Below the pieces are notes generated by a model that saw only the letters and a program-made list of their open reading frames with translations, was not told the origin of the DNA and made no database searches. A program made the position numbers and the translations under genes. DNA of 64,000 nucleotides from contig NZ_QJUA01000011.1 of the NCBI RefSeq assembly GCF_003254575.1, forward strand, positions 1-64,000, in the 5' to 3' direction. This DNA comes from Mycobacterium kyogaense (GTDB lineage: Bacteria; Actinomycetota; Actinomycetes; Mycobacteriales; Mycobacteriaceae). Positions 53,318 through 63,033 of the stretch are shown piece by piece; within the stretch, counting starts at the first letter, position 1, and each line of letters starts with the position of its first letter.

Positions 53318-54187
53318 ATGTCCACTGGCGCTGTCCTGCGCTCGCGGTTCCCCCGCGGAGTCGCCACCGCTCAGAAGGTGGCCGGTGCGCCCGCCCGCGG
53401 GCTGGACTCGATGGGCCACGTCGCCTGGTTCGTGGTCACCGCGGTCGGCTCCATCGGCCACGCCGTCCGCTACTACCGCAAAGAGATGCTGCGCCTGGTC
53501 GCCGAGATCGGCATGGGCACCGGTGCCATGGCCGTCATCGGTGGCACCGTCGCCATCGTCGGCTTCGTCACCCTGTCGGGATCCTCACTGGTCGCCATCC
53601 AGGGCTTCGCATCACTGGGCAACATCGGTGTCGAGGCGTTCACCGGCTTCTTCGCGGCGCTGATCAACGTCCGGATCGCCGCTCCGGTCGTCGCCGGGCA
53701 GGCGCTGGCAGCCACCGTCGGCGCCGGCGCCACCGCGGAGCTGGGCGCCATGCGCATCAGCGAAGAGATCGACGCCCTCGAGGTGATGGGCATCAAGTCC
53801 ATCTCCTACCTGGTGTCGACGCGCATCGTGGCCGGCTTCGTGGTCATCATCCCGCTGTACGCGATGGCGATCATCATGAGTTTCATCTCGGCGCAGGTCA
53901 CGACGACGCTGATCTACGGGCAGTCGACCGGAACCTACGAGCATTACTTCCGCACGTTCCTGCGCCCCGACGACGTGTTCTGGTCGTTCGTCCAGGCCGT
54001 CATCATCTCGGTCATCGTCATGCTGAACCACTGCTACTACGGCTTCTACGCCAGCGGCGGTCCGGTCGGCGTCGGTGAGGCTGTCGGCCGGTCGATGCGC
54101 GCCTCGCTCATCGCGATCGTCTGTGTGGTCCTGTTCGCCTCGTTGGCGCTCTACGGCGTCGATCCGAACTTCAACCTGACGGTGTAG
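53318..54187 (+). CDS. yrbE1B: Mce1 permease YrbE1B
   Basis: This is a 289-residue MlaE-family permease. It has the same EExDA loop (ATAELGAMRISEEIDALEVMGIKSISYLVSTR) and about five spans. It forms the channel heterodimer with YrbE1A. It starts one base after the yrbE1A stop, with GGGGAG in the end of that gene. Confidence 0.94.
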   Translation: MSTGAVLRSRFPRGVATAQKVAGAPARGLDSMGHVAWFVVTAVGSIGHAVRYYRKEMLRLVAEIGMGTGAMAVIGGTVAIVGFVTLSGSSLVAIQGFASLGNIGVEAFTGFFAALINVRIAAPVVAGQALAATVGAGATAELGAMRISEEIDALEVMGIKSISYLVSTRIVAGFVVIIPLYAMAIIMSFISAQVTTTLIYGQSTGTYEHYFRTFLRPDDVFWSFVQAVIISVIVMLNHCYYGFYASGGPVGVGEAVGRSMRASLIAIVCVVLFASLALYGVDPNFNLTV

Positions 54188-54189
54188 CC

Positions 54190-55407
54190 ATGACCGCACC
54201 CATGAACACCAAGCGCACGCCGCCGTACAAGCTCGCGGGTCTCGTCATGGCACTCGTGGCGATCGTCGTCCTGGTGCTGGTCTTCTTCCAGTTCCGCGGG
54301 GACTTCCTCCCACGCACGCAGCTGACGATGATGGCCGCCCGGTCCGGCCTGTCCATGGACCCGGGCGCCAAGGTCACCTACAACGGTGTCGAGATCGGCC
54401 GGGTCGGCGAGGTCGAGCAGGTCACCGTCGGTGAGGAGCCGCGGGCGAAGATCCTGCTCGAGGTCGACCCCAAGTACCTCGGCCTGATCCCGCAGAACGT
54501 CACCGCCGACATCAGCGCGACGACGGTGTTCGGCAACAAGTACGTGTCGTTCTCATCGCCGGACAATCCGTCCCCGCAGCGGATCAACAGCTCCGACGTC
54601 ATCGACGTCACCAAGGTCACCACCGAGTTCAACACCCTGTTCGAGACCGTGGTGTCGGTTGCCGGTCAGGTCGACCCGATCAAGTTGAACCAGACGCTGA
54701 CCGCGACGGCACAGGCGCTCAGCGGGCTCGGCGACCGGTTCGGTCAGTCGATCGTCAACGGGAATCAGATCCTCGACGAGATCAACCCGCAGATGCCGCA
54801 GTTGCGCCGCGACAACCAGCTTCTCGCCGACTTGGCCGACGTGTACGCCGATGCATCACCCGACCTGTTCGACGGCCTGCAGAACGCGGTGACCACCGCG
54901 CGCACCCTCAACGAGCAGCAGGGCAACGTCGACCAGGCGTTGATGGCCGCGGTCGGATTCGGCAACAACGGCGGCGACATCTTCGAGCGCGGCGGCCCGT
55001 ACCTGCAGCGCGGCCTCAAGGACCTGGTGCCCACCTCGGCGCTGCTGGACAAGTACAGCCCCGCGCTGTTCTGCACCATCCGCAACTACCACGACGTGGA
55101 GCCGAAGGTCGCCGCCTCGCTGGGCGGTAACGGCTACTCGCTGCGCACCCACTCGGAGTTGATCGGGCTGGGCGCCGGTAACGCCTACGTCTATCCCGAC
55201 AACCTGCCGCGGGTGAACGCCAAGGGTGGGCCCGAGGGCCGCCCCGGCTGCTGGCAGCCCGTCACCCGCGATCTGTGGCCGTCGCCGTACCTGGTGATGG
55301 ACACCGGAGCGTCGATCGCGCCGTACAACCACCTGGAACTGGGCCAGCCGCTGCTCACCGAGTACGTCTGGGGCCGCCAAGTCGGGGAGCACACGATCAA
55401 CCCATGA
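54190..55407 (+). CDS. mce1A: Mce1A
   Basis: This is a 405-residue Mce protein. The N-terminal membrane anchor is at about 13-34. The Mce/MlaD domain follows (about 45-125: ARSGLSMDPGAKVTYNGVEIGRVGEV). The helical domain runs to about 300, and a distinct C-terminal tail ends WGRQVGEHTINP. In M. tuberculosis Mce1A is surface-exposed and part of the fatty-acid importer tube. The stop overlaps mce1B (ATGA). Confidence 0.94.
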   Translation: MTAPMNTKRTPPYKLAGLVMALVAIVVLVLVFFQFRGDFLPRTQLTMMAARSGLSMDPGAKVTYNGVEIGRVGEVEQVTVGEEPRAKILLEVDPKYLGLIPQNVTADISATTVFGNKYVSFSSPDNPSPQRINSSDVIDVTKVTTEFNTLFETVVSVAGQVDPIKLNQTLTATAQALSGLGDRFGQSIVNGNQILDEINPQMPQLRRDNQLLADLADVYADASPDLFDGLQNAVTTARTLNEQQGNVDQALMAAVGFGNNGGDIFERGGPYLQRGLKDLVPTSALLDKYSPALFCTIRNYHDVEPKVAASLGGNGYSLRTHSELIGLGAGNAYVYPDNLPRVNAKGGPEGRPGCWQPVTRDLWPSPYLVMDTGASIAPYNHLELGQPLLTEYVWGRQVGEHTINP

Positions 55408-56435
55408 AAATCACCGGAACCGCGATCAAGCTGGGGGCGTTCTCCCTGGTGCTGCTGCTGTTCACCGCGCTCATCATCGTGGTGTTCGGGCAGATGCGCT
55501 TCGACCGCACCAACAGCTACTCCGCGATCTTCACCAACACCAGCGGCCTGCGCTCCGGGCAGTTCGTCCGTGCGTCGGGCGTGGAGGTCGGCAAGGTCAA
55601 GGACGTGAAGCTGATCGACGGGGGCAGCAAGGCCCAGGTCGACTTCGACGTGGACCGCTCACTCGATCTGTTCGACGAGACCACCGCATCGGTCCGCTAC
55701 CTGAACCTGATCGGTGACCGCTACCTCGAGCTCAAGCGCGGTGACAGCAACACCCGGCTGCAGCCCGGCGGCACGATCCCGGTCGAGCGCACCGAGCCGG
55801 CCCTCGACCTCGACGCACTGATCGGCGGCTTCCGCCCGGTGTTCCAGTCGCTCGATCCGGAGAAGGTCAACACGATCGCGCAGTCGATCGTGACGGTCTT
55901 CCAGGGTCAGGGCGGCACCATCAACGACATTCTGGATCAGACCGCGTCGCTGACGTCCGCGCTGGCCGATCGGGACCAGGCGATCGGAGAGGTGATCAAC
56001 AACCTGAACACCGTGCTGGCCACCACGGTCAAGCACCAGCAGCAGTTCGACGACACGGTCAAGAACTTCGAGACCCTGATCACCGGACTGAAGAATCGGG
56101 CCGATCCGATCGCCAAGTCGGTGGCAGACATCAGCGATGCCGCCGGCACGATCGCCGACCTGCTGGCCGACAACCGGCCACTGCTGCAGCAGACCACCAG
56201 CAAGCTCGAGATCCTCCAGCAGCCGCTGGTCGATCAGAAGGATCAGCTCAACGACCTGCTGGTCCGCGTCCCGACCGCGCTGAAGATCATCGGCCGGGCG
56301 GGCGGCATCTACGGTGACTTCTTCAACTTCTACGCCTGCGACGTGACGCTCAAGCTCAACGGGCTCCAGCCCGGTGGGCCGGTGCGCACGGTCAAGGTGT
56401 GGAGCCAGCCCTCGGGTAGGTGCACACCGCAATGA
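55404..56435 (+). CDS. mce1B: Mce1B
   Basis: This is a 343-residue Mce protein. Membrane anchor at about 11-29, Mce domain at about 35-120 (TNTSGLRSGQFVRASGVEVGKV), then a long helical region (about 150-310) and a short tail with two cysteines (FYACDVTL and GRCTPQ). ATG at 55404 overlaps the mce1A stop. The frame open further upstream is only a shadow in mce1A. Confidence 0.94.
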   Translation: MKITGTAIKLGAFSLVLLLFTALIIVVFGQMRFDRTNSYSAIFTNTSGLRSGQFVRASGVEVGKVKDVKLIDGGSKAQVDFDVDRSLDLFDETTASVRYLNLIGDRYLELKRGDSNTRLQPGGTIPVERTEPALDLDALIGGFRPVFQSLDPEKVNTIAQSIVTVFQGQGGTINDILDQTASLTSALADRDQAIGEVINNLNTVLATTVKHQQQFDDTVKNFETLITGLKNRADPIAKSVADISDAAGTIADLLADNRPLLQQTTSKLEILQQPLVDQKDQLNDLLVRVPTALKIIGRAGGIYGDFFNFYACDVTLKLNGLQPGGPVRTVKVWSQPSGRCTPQ

Positions 56436-58018
56436 GAGTCCTCGAGGGTTCCAACCGCGTCCGCAGCGGGTTGATGGGCGTCATCCTGCTGATCGTCGTG
56501 ATCGGTGTCGGGCAGAGCTTCACCAGCGTGCCGATGCTGTTCGCGACACCCACCTATTACGCCGAGTTCTCCGACACCGGCGGCATCAACAGCGGGGACA
56601 AGGTGCGCATCGCCGGCGTCGACGTCGGTTTGGTGCGGTCGACGGAGATCTCCGGCGACAAGGTCGTGATCGGGTTCGGGCTCGGCGGCACCGAGATCGG
56701 TACCCGCAGCCGTGCCTCGATCCGGACCGACACGATCCTGGGCCGCCGCAACATCGAGATCGAGCCGCGTGGCGATGAGCCACTGCAGGCCAACGGCGTC
56801 CTGCCGCTGGGCCAGACCTCGACGCCGTATCAGATCTACGACGCGTTCAACGACCTGAGCAACTCCGCATCCGGCTGGGACACCAAGACGGTGCGCGACT
56901 CGCTCAACGTGCTGTCGGAGACGATCGACCAGACCTACCCCCACCTGTCCGCCGCGCTCGACGGAGTGGCCCGCTTCTCCGACACCATCGGCAAGCGTGA
57001 CGACCAGATCAAGCAGCTGCTGAGCAACGCCAACCGCGTGGCCGGCGTGCTGGGCAATCGCAGCGAGCAGATCAACGCGCTGTTCGTCAACGCGCAGACG
57101 CTGCTCGCGGCGGTCAACGAGCGCAATTACGCCGTCAGCCAGCTGCTGGAGCGGGTGGGCAAGTTCTCCACCCAGGTCAAGGGCTTCATCGACGACAACC
57201 CGAACCTCAACCATGTGCTCGAGCAGCTGCGCACCATCAGCGACGTGCTCAACGAGCGCAAGTTCGATCTCGTCGACGTGCTGACCACGCTCTCGAAGTT
57301 CACCGCGTCGCTGGGTGAGGCGATCGCGTCGGGGCCCTACTTCAAGGTGATGTTGGCCAACCTAGCGCCGTACTGGATTCTGCAGCCCTATGTCGACGCG
57401 GCGTTCAAGAAGCGCGGCATCGATCCCCAGCAGTTCTGGCGCAACGCCGGTCTGCCCGCGTTCCGGTTCCCGGACCCCAACGGCACCGGCTTCACCAACG
57501 GCGCGCCGCCGCCGGCGCCGACCCCGCTCGAAGGCACCCCGGACAGTCAAGCGGGACCAGCTGTCGTGGCCGGCTCGCCGTGCTCGTACACCCCGCCCGC
57601 GGACGGCCTGCCCAGCCCGGCCAATCCGCTCCCGTGCGCCGGTCTGTCCGTCGGCCCCTACGGCGACAACCCGTACGGCCCGAACTACGAAGGCCAGGGT
57701 CCCAACGTCGCGACGTCGGCGCCGAACCCGAACGGGCCGCAGCCCGCTCCGGGTGTGCCGGCCGCCGCGATCCCGGGTCAGCTGTCCCCGAACGTGCCCG
57801 GGGCGATGCCGCCGCTGCCGCCTGCCCCGCCCGGGGCTCGCACGGTGCCGTTGGCGCCGCAGCCGTCGGCGCCGGACTTCACTCCCGGCATCGCGCCGCT
57901 GCCGCCGGCCCTCAACGGACCGCCGCCGCCGCCCGGTCCGGGTCCGCAGCCGGCCCCGGCGGGCCAGCCGCTGCTGCCGGGCAATCCGCCGTTCCTGCCG
58001 CCGGGCTCGCAAGGTTAA
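56432..58018 (+). CDS. mce1C: Mce1C
   Basis: This is a 528-residue Mce protein. Membrane anchor at about 12-31, Mce domain at about 37-120 (SDTGGINSGDKVRIAGVDVG), a helical region to about 340, and a long Pro/Ala/Gly-rich C-terminal tail (about 345-528). The tail is a common feature of Mce C and D proteins and may span the cell envelope. ATG at 56432 overlaps the mce1B stop (ATGA). Confidence 0.94.
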   Translation: MRVLEGSNRVRSGLMGVILLIVVIGVGQSFTSVPMLFATPTYYAEFSDTGGINSGDKVRIAGVDVGLVRSTEISGDKVVIGFGLGGTEIGTRSRASIRTDTILGRRNIEIEPRGDEPLQANGVLPLGQTSTPYQIYDAFNDLSNSASGWDTKTVRDSLNVLSETIDQTYPHLSAALDGVARFSDTIGKRDDQIKQLLSNANRVAGVLGNRSEQINALFVNAQTLLAAVNERNYAVSQLLERVGKFSTQVKGFIDDNPNLNHVLEQLRTISDVLNERKFDLVDVLTTLSKFTASLGEAIASGPYFKVMLANLAPYWILQPYVDAAFKKRGIDPQQFWRNAGLPAFRFPDPNGTGFTNGAPPPAPTPLEGTPDSQAGPAVVAGSPCSYTPPADGLPSPANPLPCAGLSVGPYGDNPYGPNYEGQGPNVATSAPNPNGPQPAPGVPAAAIPGQLSPNVPGAMPPLPPAPPGARTVPLAPQPSAPDFTPGIAPLPPALNGPPPPPGPGPQPAPAGQPLLPGNPPFLPPGSQG

Positions 58019-58034
58019 GGGGGTGCAGAGCTAG

Positions 58035-59669
58035 ATGTCGACGATCTTCAACATCCGAAACCTGAAGAGGCCGGGCGTATCCCGAACGGCACTGGTGATC
58101 GGCACCGTGGTGCTGATCGCCGCGATCGTGGCCGCCTTCTTCGGTTGGAAGGCCTATCAGCGGCTGACGAAGAACACCGTCACCGCCTACTTCACCCAGA
58201 CCCTGGCGCTGTATCCGGGGGACAAGGTCCAGATCATGGGGGTGCAGGTCGGCAAGATCGAGGCGATCGAGCCCGACGGCGACAAGATGAAGGTGACCTT
58301 CAACTACGACAAGAAGTTCAAGGTCCCCGCCAACGCGACCGCCTCGATCCTGAACCCGAGCCTGGTGGCCTCCCGCACCATCCAGCTCGCTCCGCCCTAC
58401 ACCGGCGGGCCCGTGCTGGAGAACGGCGCCGTCATCAATCTCGATCGCACGCAGGTGCCGGTCGAGTACGACGATCTGCGCGATTCGTTGGACAAACTGC
58501 TCACCGACCTCGGACCGACCAAGGAACAGCCCAAGGGGCCGTTCGGCGACATCATCGAGTCCGCGGCCGACGGTTTCGCCGGCAAGGGTGAGCAGCTGAA
58601 CAAGACCCTCAAGGGCCTCTCGGACGCGCTGTACGCCCTCAACGAGGGCCGTGGTGACCTGTTCAGCGTCGTCAAGAGCCTCGCGCTGTTCGTCAACGCG
58701 CTCTACAAGAGCGATCAGCAGTTCGTGGCGCTCAACAACGACCTCGCCAAGTTCACCAACGCGTTCACCAACACCGACCGCGAGGTGGCCAACGCACTGC
58801 AGGACCTGAACCAATTGCTCGCCACGACAAGGGATTTCATCGGTAAGAACGGCGAGGTGCTGGCGCACGACGTCGACAACCTGGCCGATGTGACGAACGC
58901 GATCCTGCAGCCGGAGCCTCGTGACGGTCTGGAGACCGGCCTGCACGTGTTCCCGAACCTGGGTGCCAACGTCGTGAACATCTCGGCACCGAACTCGGGC
59001 GGCATCGTCGGTATGCCGGTGATCAACAACTTCGCGAACCCGATGCAGTTCATCTGCAGCGCGATCCAGGCCGGTAGCCGCCTCGGCTATCAGGAGTCCT
59101 CCGAGCTGTGCGCGCAGTACCTGGGCCCAATCCTGGACGCGATCAAGTTCAACTACCTGCCGTTCGGTGCGAACCAGCTGCAGGCGGCGATGACGTTGCC
59201 CAAGCAGATCGCGTACTCCGAGCCCCGGCTGCAGCCGCCGCCGGGATACAAGGACACGACCGTGCCCGGCATCTTCTCCAGGGACACCCTGTTCTCCCAC
59301 GGCAACCACGAGCCCGGCTGGGTCGTCGCGCCCGGAATGCAGGGCGTCGAGGTGCAGCCGTTCACCCAGAACATGCTGACCCCGGAATCGTTGTCCGAGT
59401 TGATGGGTGGCCCCGACATCGTCGCTCCGCCGGCTCCGCCCGCATTCGGTGTGAACAACGGCCGGCTGCCCGGCCCGCCGAATGCCTACAACGAGAACAA
59501 CCCGCTGCCCCCGCCGTGGTACCCGCAGCCGGGTCCCCCGCCGGCACCCGCACCGGGTGTCATCCCGGGTGATCCGCTGGGGGCGATCTCGCCGGCGGCG
59601 CCTGGCCCCGCGCCTGCGCCTGCGGCGGCACCGTCGGGACCATTGCTGCCGGCTGAGTCGGGAGGCTGA
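58035..59669 (+). CDS. mce1D: Mce1D
   Basis: This is a 544-residue Mce protein. Membrane anchor at about 18-38, Mce domain at about 45-130 (TLALYPGDKVQIMGVQVGKIEAI), a helical region to about 330, then a Pro-rich tail (about 440-544). It starts 16 bases after mce1C with a weak AGAGC upstream. It completes the ring with the other Mce1 proteins. Confidence 0.94.
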   Translation: MSTIFNIRNLKRPGVSRTALVIGTVVLIAAIVAAFFGWKAYQRLTKNTVTAYFTQTLALYPGDKVQIMGVQVGKIEAIEPDGDKMKVTFNYDKKFKVPANATASILNPSLVASRTIQLAPPYTGGPVLENGAVINLDRTQVPVEYDDLRDSLDKLLTDLGPTKEQPKGPFGDIIESAADGFAGKGEQLNKTLKGLSDALYALNEGRGDLFSVVKSLALFVNALYKSDQQFVALNNDLAKFTNAFTNTDREVANALQDLNQLLATTRDFIGKNGEVLAHDVDNLADVTNAILQPEPRDGLETGLHVFPNLGANVVNISAPNSGGIVGMPVINNFANPMQFICSAIQAGSRLGYQESSELCAQYLGPILDAIKFNYLPFGANQLQAAMTLPKQIAYSEPRLQPPPGYKDTTVPGIFSRDTLFSHGNHEPGWVVAPGMQGVEVQPFTQNMLTPESLSELMGGPDIVAPPAPPAFGVNNGRLPGPPNAYNENNPLPPPWYPQPGPPPAPAPGVIPGDPLGAISPAAPGPAPAPAAAPSGPLLPAESGG

Positions 59670-59671
59670 AC

Positions 59672-60817
59672 GTGGGACGTATGGCGACTTTGAGCCGACG
59701 CGCTGTGGCGCTCGGCGCGGCAGCCGTGGTGCTGACCTCGTGCGGTTCGTGGAAGGGCATCGCGAACGTGCCGCTCCCGGGCGGGCCCGGGACCGGACCC
59801 GACCACACGACGATCTACGTGCAGATGCCGGACACGTTGGCGCTCAACGTGAACAGCCGGGTGCGCGTGGCCGACGTGTACGTCGGCCGGGTGCGGTCGA
59901 TCGAGTTGAAGAACTGGGTCGCCACGCTCACGCTGGACCTGGACAACACGGTGCAGCTGCCGAAGAACACGCTGGCCAAGATCGGTCAGACCAGTCTGCT
60001 GGGTTCGCAGCACGTGCAACTCGACGCACCGCCGGACCCGTCCCCGGAGAAACTCGAAACCGGCGACACCATTCCGCTGAAGAACGCGTCGGCATTCCCG
60101 ACGACGGAGCGCGTGCTGGCGAGCATCGCCTCGATCCTCACCGGCGGCGGGGTCTCGAACCTGGAGACGATCCAGACCGAGATCTTCAACGTCCTCAACG
60201 GCCGGTCCGATCAGATCCGCGATTTCCTGGGCAAGGTCGACACGTTCACCGATCAGCTGAACCAGCAGCGCGACGACCTCACCCGGGCCATCGATTCGAC
60301 GAACCGGTTGTTGTCGATCGTCGAGCAGCGCAACGACACGTTGGACCAGGTGTTGACCGAGTTCCCGCCGCTGATCAAGCATTTCGCGGACACCCGGGAT
60401 CTGTTCGCCGACGCGATCGAGGCGTTGGGCCGGATCAGCAACGCCGCCGACGATGCCCTGTCGCCGGCCAGCGGTGACCTGAACACCAACCTGGCCAATC
60501 TGCAGCGTCCGCTGCGGGAGCTGGGCAAGGCCGGACCGTACCTGCTCGGCGCACTGAAGCTGATCTTCACGGCACCGTTCAGCATCGAGAACGTGCCGAA
60601 GGTGGTCCGCGGTGACTACATCAACGTCTCGATCCTGGTGGATCTGACGCTGTCGGCCATCGACAACGGCATCCTGAGCGGCACCGGCGTCTCCGGCATG
60701 CTGCGCGCCCTCGAGCAGTCGTGGGGCCGCGACCCGAACACGATGATCCCGGATGTGCGGTTCACCCCGAACGCGCACGACGCACCGGGCGGACCGCTGG
60801 TGGAAAGGGGTGAGTGA
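59672..60817 (+). CDS. mce1E: Mce1E lipoprotein (LprK-like)
   Basis: This is a 381-residue Mce protein of the E type. Its signal peptide ends with the lipobox LTSC (Cys24), so the mature protein is lipid-anchored, not held by a span. The Mce domain follows (about 48-130: LNVNSRVRVADVYVGRV). GTG start two bases after mce1D, with GGGAGG inside the end of that gene. Confidence 0.94.
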   Translation: MGRMATLSRRAVALGAAAVVLTSCGSWKGIANVPLPGGPGTGPDHTTIYVQMPDTLALNVNSRVRVADVYVGRVRSIELKNWVATLTLDLDNTVQLPKNTLAKIGQTSLLGSQHVQLDAPPDPSPEKLETGDTIPLKNASAFPTTERVLASIASILTGGGVSNLETIQTEIFNVLNGRSDQIRDFLGKVDTFTDQLNQQRDDLTRAIDSTNRLLSIVEQRNDTLDQVLTEFPPLIKHFADTRDLFADAIEALGRISNAADDALSPASGDLNTNLANLQRPLRELGKAGPYLLGALKLIFTAPFSIENVPKVVRGDYINVSILVDLTLSAIDNGILSGTGVSGMLRALEQSWGRDPNTMIPDVRFTPNAHDAPGGPLVERGE

Positions 60818-60820
60818 GCG

Positions 60821-62383
60821 ATGCTGACCCGCTTCATCAAGATCCAGTTGGTCATCTTCACGGTGCTCACCGTGGCGGCGGTTGCCGTGTTGGGCCTGTA
60901 CTACCTGCGCCTGCCGAGCCTGGCCGGGGTGGGGCAGTACACGCTCTACACGGAGCTGCCGCGCTCGGGCGGCCTGTACGCCACGGGCAACGTGACCTAT
61001 CGAGGCACTCAGATCGGCAAGGTCACCGAGGTCGAGCCGACCGAGAAGGGCGCCCGGGCGACGTTGAGCATCAGCAACGACGTCAAGATCCCGGTCGACG
61101 TGACGGCCGAGGTGCACTCCGTCTCGGCGATCGGCGAGCAGTACCTCGATCTGGTGCCGGCCGCGGACACCAAGCAGTACCTCAGCCCGGGCCAGACGAT
61201 CACGAAGAGCACCGTCCCGGCGGAGGTCGGACCGGCGCTCGACGCAGCCAACCGCGGATTGGCCGTGCTGCCCAAGGAGAAGATCGATTCGCTGCTGACC
61301 GAGACCTCGGCCGCGGTCGGCGGTCTCGGACCGTCGCTGCAGCGTCTGGTCGAGTCGACGACGAACCTGGCCCAGGGGTTCCGTGACAACCTGCCGCAGG
61401 TCAACGACATCATCGCCAACTCTGCGCCGATCCTGAACAGTCAGGTGCAATCGGGTGATGCGATCCAGCAGTGGTCGCGGAACCTGAACATCATCGCGAG
61501 CCAGACCGCCGAGCAGGACGGCGCGCTGCGCAGCGGCCTTCAGCAGGCGGCGCCCACGCTGGATCAGGTGAACGCGTTGTTCTCCGACGTCCGCGACTCG
61601 CTGCCGCAGACGCTGGCCAACCTCTCGGTGGTCATCGACATGCTCAAGCGCTACAACAAGGGCCTCGAACAGGCGCTGGTGATCCTGCCGCAGGGGGCAT
61701 CGCTGACGCAGGCGGGCACGATCTTCGAGAACGAGGGTCTGCTGCACTTCGGTCTGTCGATCAACCTGCCGCCGCCGTGTATGACGGGCTTCCTGCCTGC
61801 GTCGGAATGGCGCTCGCCCGCCGACACGTCGATGGCGCCGCTTCCGACGGGTACCTACTGCAAGATCCCGAAGGACTACCAGGGCAACGTGGTTCGTGGT
61901 GCCCGCAACTACCCGTGTGCGGATGTGCCGGGCAAGCGTGCGGCGTCGCCGAAGGAGTGCCACAGCAACGAGCCCTACGTGCCGCTGGGCACCAACCCCT
62001 GGTACGGCGACCCCAACCAGATCCTGTCCTGCCCCGCTCCGGGCGCCCGGTGCGACCAGGGAGTGACTCCGGGTCGGGTGGTTCCGGCGCCGTCGGTGAA
62101 CAACGGCATGAACCCGTTGCCGGCCGACCAGCTGCCGCCTCCGCTCAGCACCTCACCGGTCAGCGATCCGATCAGCAGACCGGGCTCGGGTACCGTCAGC
62201 TGCAGCGGGCAACAGCCCAACCCGTGTATCTACACTCCCGCGCAGGGCCCGCCCGGCAGCACCGCCGCGTACAGCCCGCAGAGCGGCGAGGTCGTCGGGC
62301 CCGACGGAGTCCGATACAACGTGAAGAACTCGAGTAACCCAGGAGATGACGGATGGAAGGAGATGCTGGCACCAGCCGGCTGA
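60821..62383 (+). CDS. mce1F: Mce1F
   Basis: This is a 520-residue Mce protein. Membrane anchor at about 8-28, Mce domain at about 38-125 (LPRSGGLYATGNVTYRGTQIGKV), helical region to about 290, then a cysteine-bearing and Pro-rich tail (CMTGFLPASEW, YPCADVPGK, SCPAPGARC). F-type proteins close the Mce set. Its last 31 bases overlap mas1A. Confidence 0.94.
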   Translation: MLTRFIKIQLVIFTVLTVAAVAVLGLYYLRLPSLAGVGQYTLYTELPRSGGLYATGNVTYRGTQIGKVTEVEPTEKGARATLSISNDVKIPVDVTAEVHSVSAIGEQYLDLVPAADTKQYLSPGQTITKSTVPAEVGPALDAANRGLAVLPKEKIDSLLTETSAAVGGLGPSLQRLVESTTNLAQGFRDNLPQVNDIIANSAPILNSQVQSGDAIQQWSRNLNIIASQTAEQDGALRSGLQQAAPTLDQVNALFSDVRDSLPQTLANLSVVIDMLKRYNKGLEQALVILPQGASLTQAGTIFENEGLLHFGLSINLPPPCMTGFLPASEWRSPADTSMAPLPTGTYCKIPKDYQGNVVRGARNYPCADVPGKRAASPKECHSNEPYVPLGTNPWYGDPNQILSCPAPGARCDQGVTPGRVVPAPSVNNGMNPLPADQLPPPLSTSPVSDPISRPGSGTVSCSGQQPNPCIYTPAQGPPGSTAAYSPQSGEVVGPDGVRYNVKNSSNPGDDGWKEMLAPAG

Positions 62384-63033
62384 ACCCCCCCATCGACACC
62401 CCCGAGGACGGCGCCGCCGACGAGGAAACGACGGTCGCCGAAGACTCGACGGTCGGCGAAGACTCGACGGTCGGTCCAGAATCGACGGTCGAGGCGGAGT
62501 CCCTCGATCACGCACCGACGGACCTGCGACGGCAATCGCGGCTCGGCACCCGCTGGGTCGCCGGCCTGACCGCGGCCCTGCTCCTCCTGGCCGGTGGCGC
62601 AGCGGCGGGTGGCTATTACGCGTGGAAGGCGAATCAGCGTGGCGCGGCGATCGCCCGCAGCGATGACGCCGCGCTGGCCGCCGCCAAGGAATGCGTGGCG
62701 GCCACGAACGCCCCCGACACGGCGGCGATGACGGTGGCGCAGTCGAAGATCCTGGAGTGCTCGACCGGCGACTTCGGGGTGCAGGCCGGTCTGTTCGGCA
62801 GCGTGATCGCCGAGGCGTACCAGGCGGCCAACGCGAAGGTGGCCGTCGACGATCTGCGCGCCGCGGTCGAGCGGCACAATCCGGATGGCTCGATCAACGT
62901 GCTCGTCGCCGTCCGGGTGAAGATCACCAACTCCCAAGCCGCCAATCAGCAGGTCGGCTACCGGCTGCGCGCGACGATGGCGTTCGACGAGGGCCGGTAC
63001 CGCATCGCCAAGCTCGACCAGGTCACCTCGTGA
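62353..63033 (+). CDS. mas1A: Mce-associated protein Mas1A
   Basis: This is a 226-residue protein. Residues 1-65 are acidic and low in complexity, with three copies of an EDSTVG-like unit. A membrane span at about 70-90 is followed by an NTF2-like extracytoplasmic domain (about 95-226: TFxx-free, AAKECVAATNAPD to RYRIAKLDQVTS). It matches the position and shape of Rv0175. AGGAG at 62341-62345 sets the ATG, within the end of mce1F. Mas proteins stabilise Mce transporters. Confidence 0.9.
   Translation: MEGDAGTSRLNPPIDTPEDGAADEETTVAEDSTVGEDSTVGPESTVEAESLDHAPTDLRRQSRLGTRWVAGLTAALLLLAGGAAAGGYYAWKANQRGAAIARSDDAALAAAKECVAATNAPDTAAMTVAQSKILECSTGDFGVQAGLFGSVIAEAYQAANAKVAVDDLRAAVERHNPDGSINVLVAVRVKITNSQAANQQVGYRLRATMAFDEGRYRIAKLDQVTS

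Noticed and set aside
59486..61963. 825-codon minus-strand frame opposite mce1E/mce1F
   Set aside because: It is a shadow of the Mce genes. The plus-strand genes have lipobox, Mce domains and overlapping starts.
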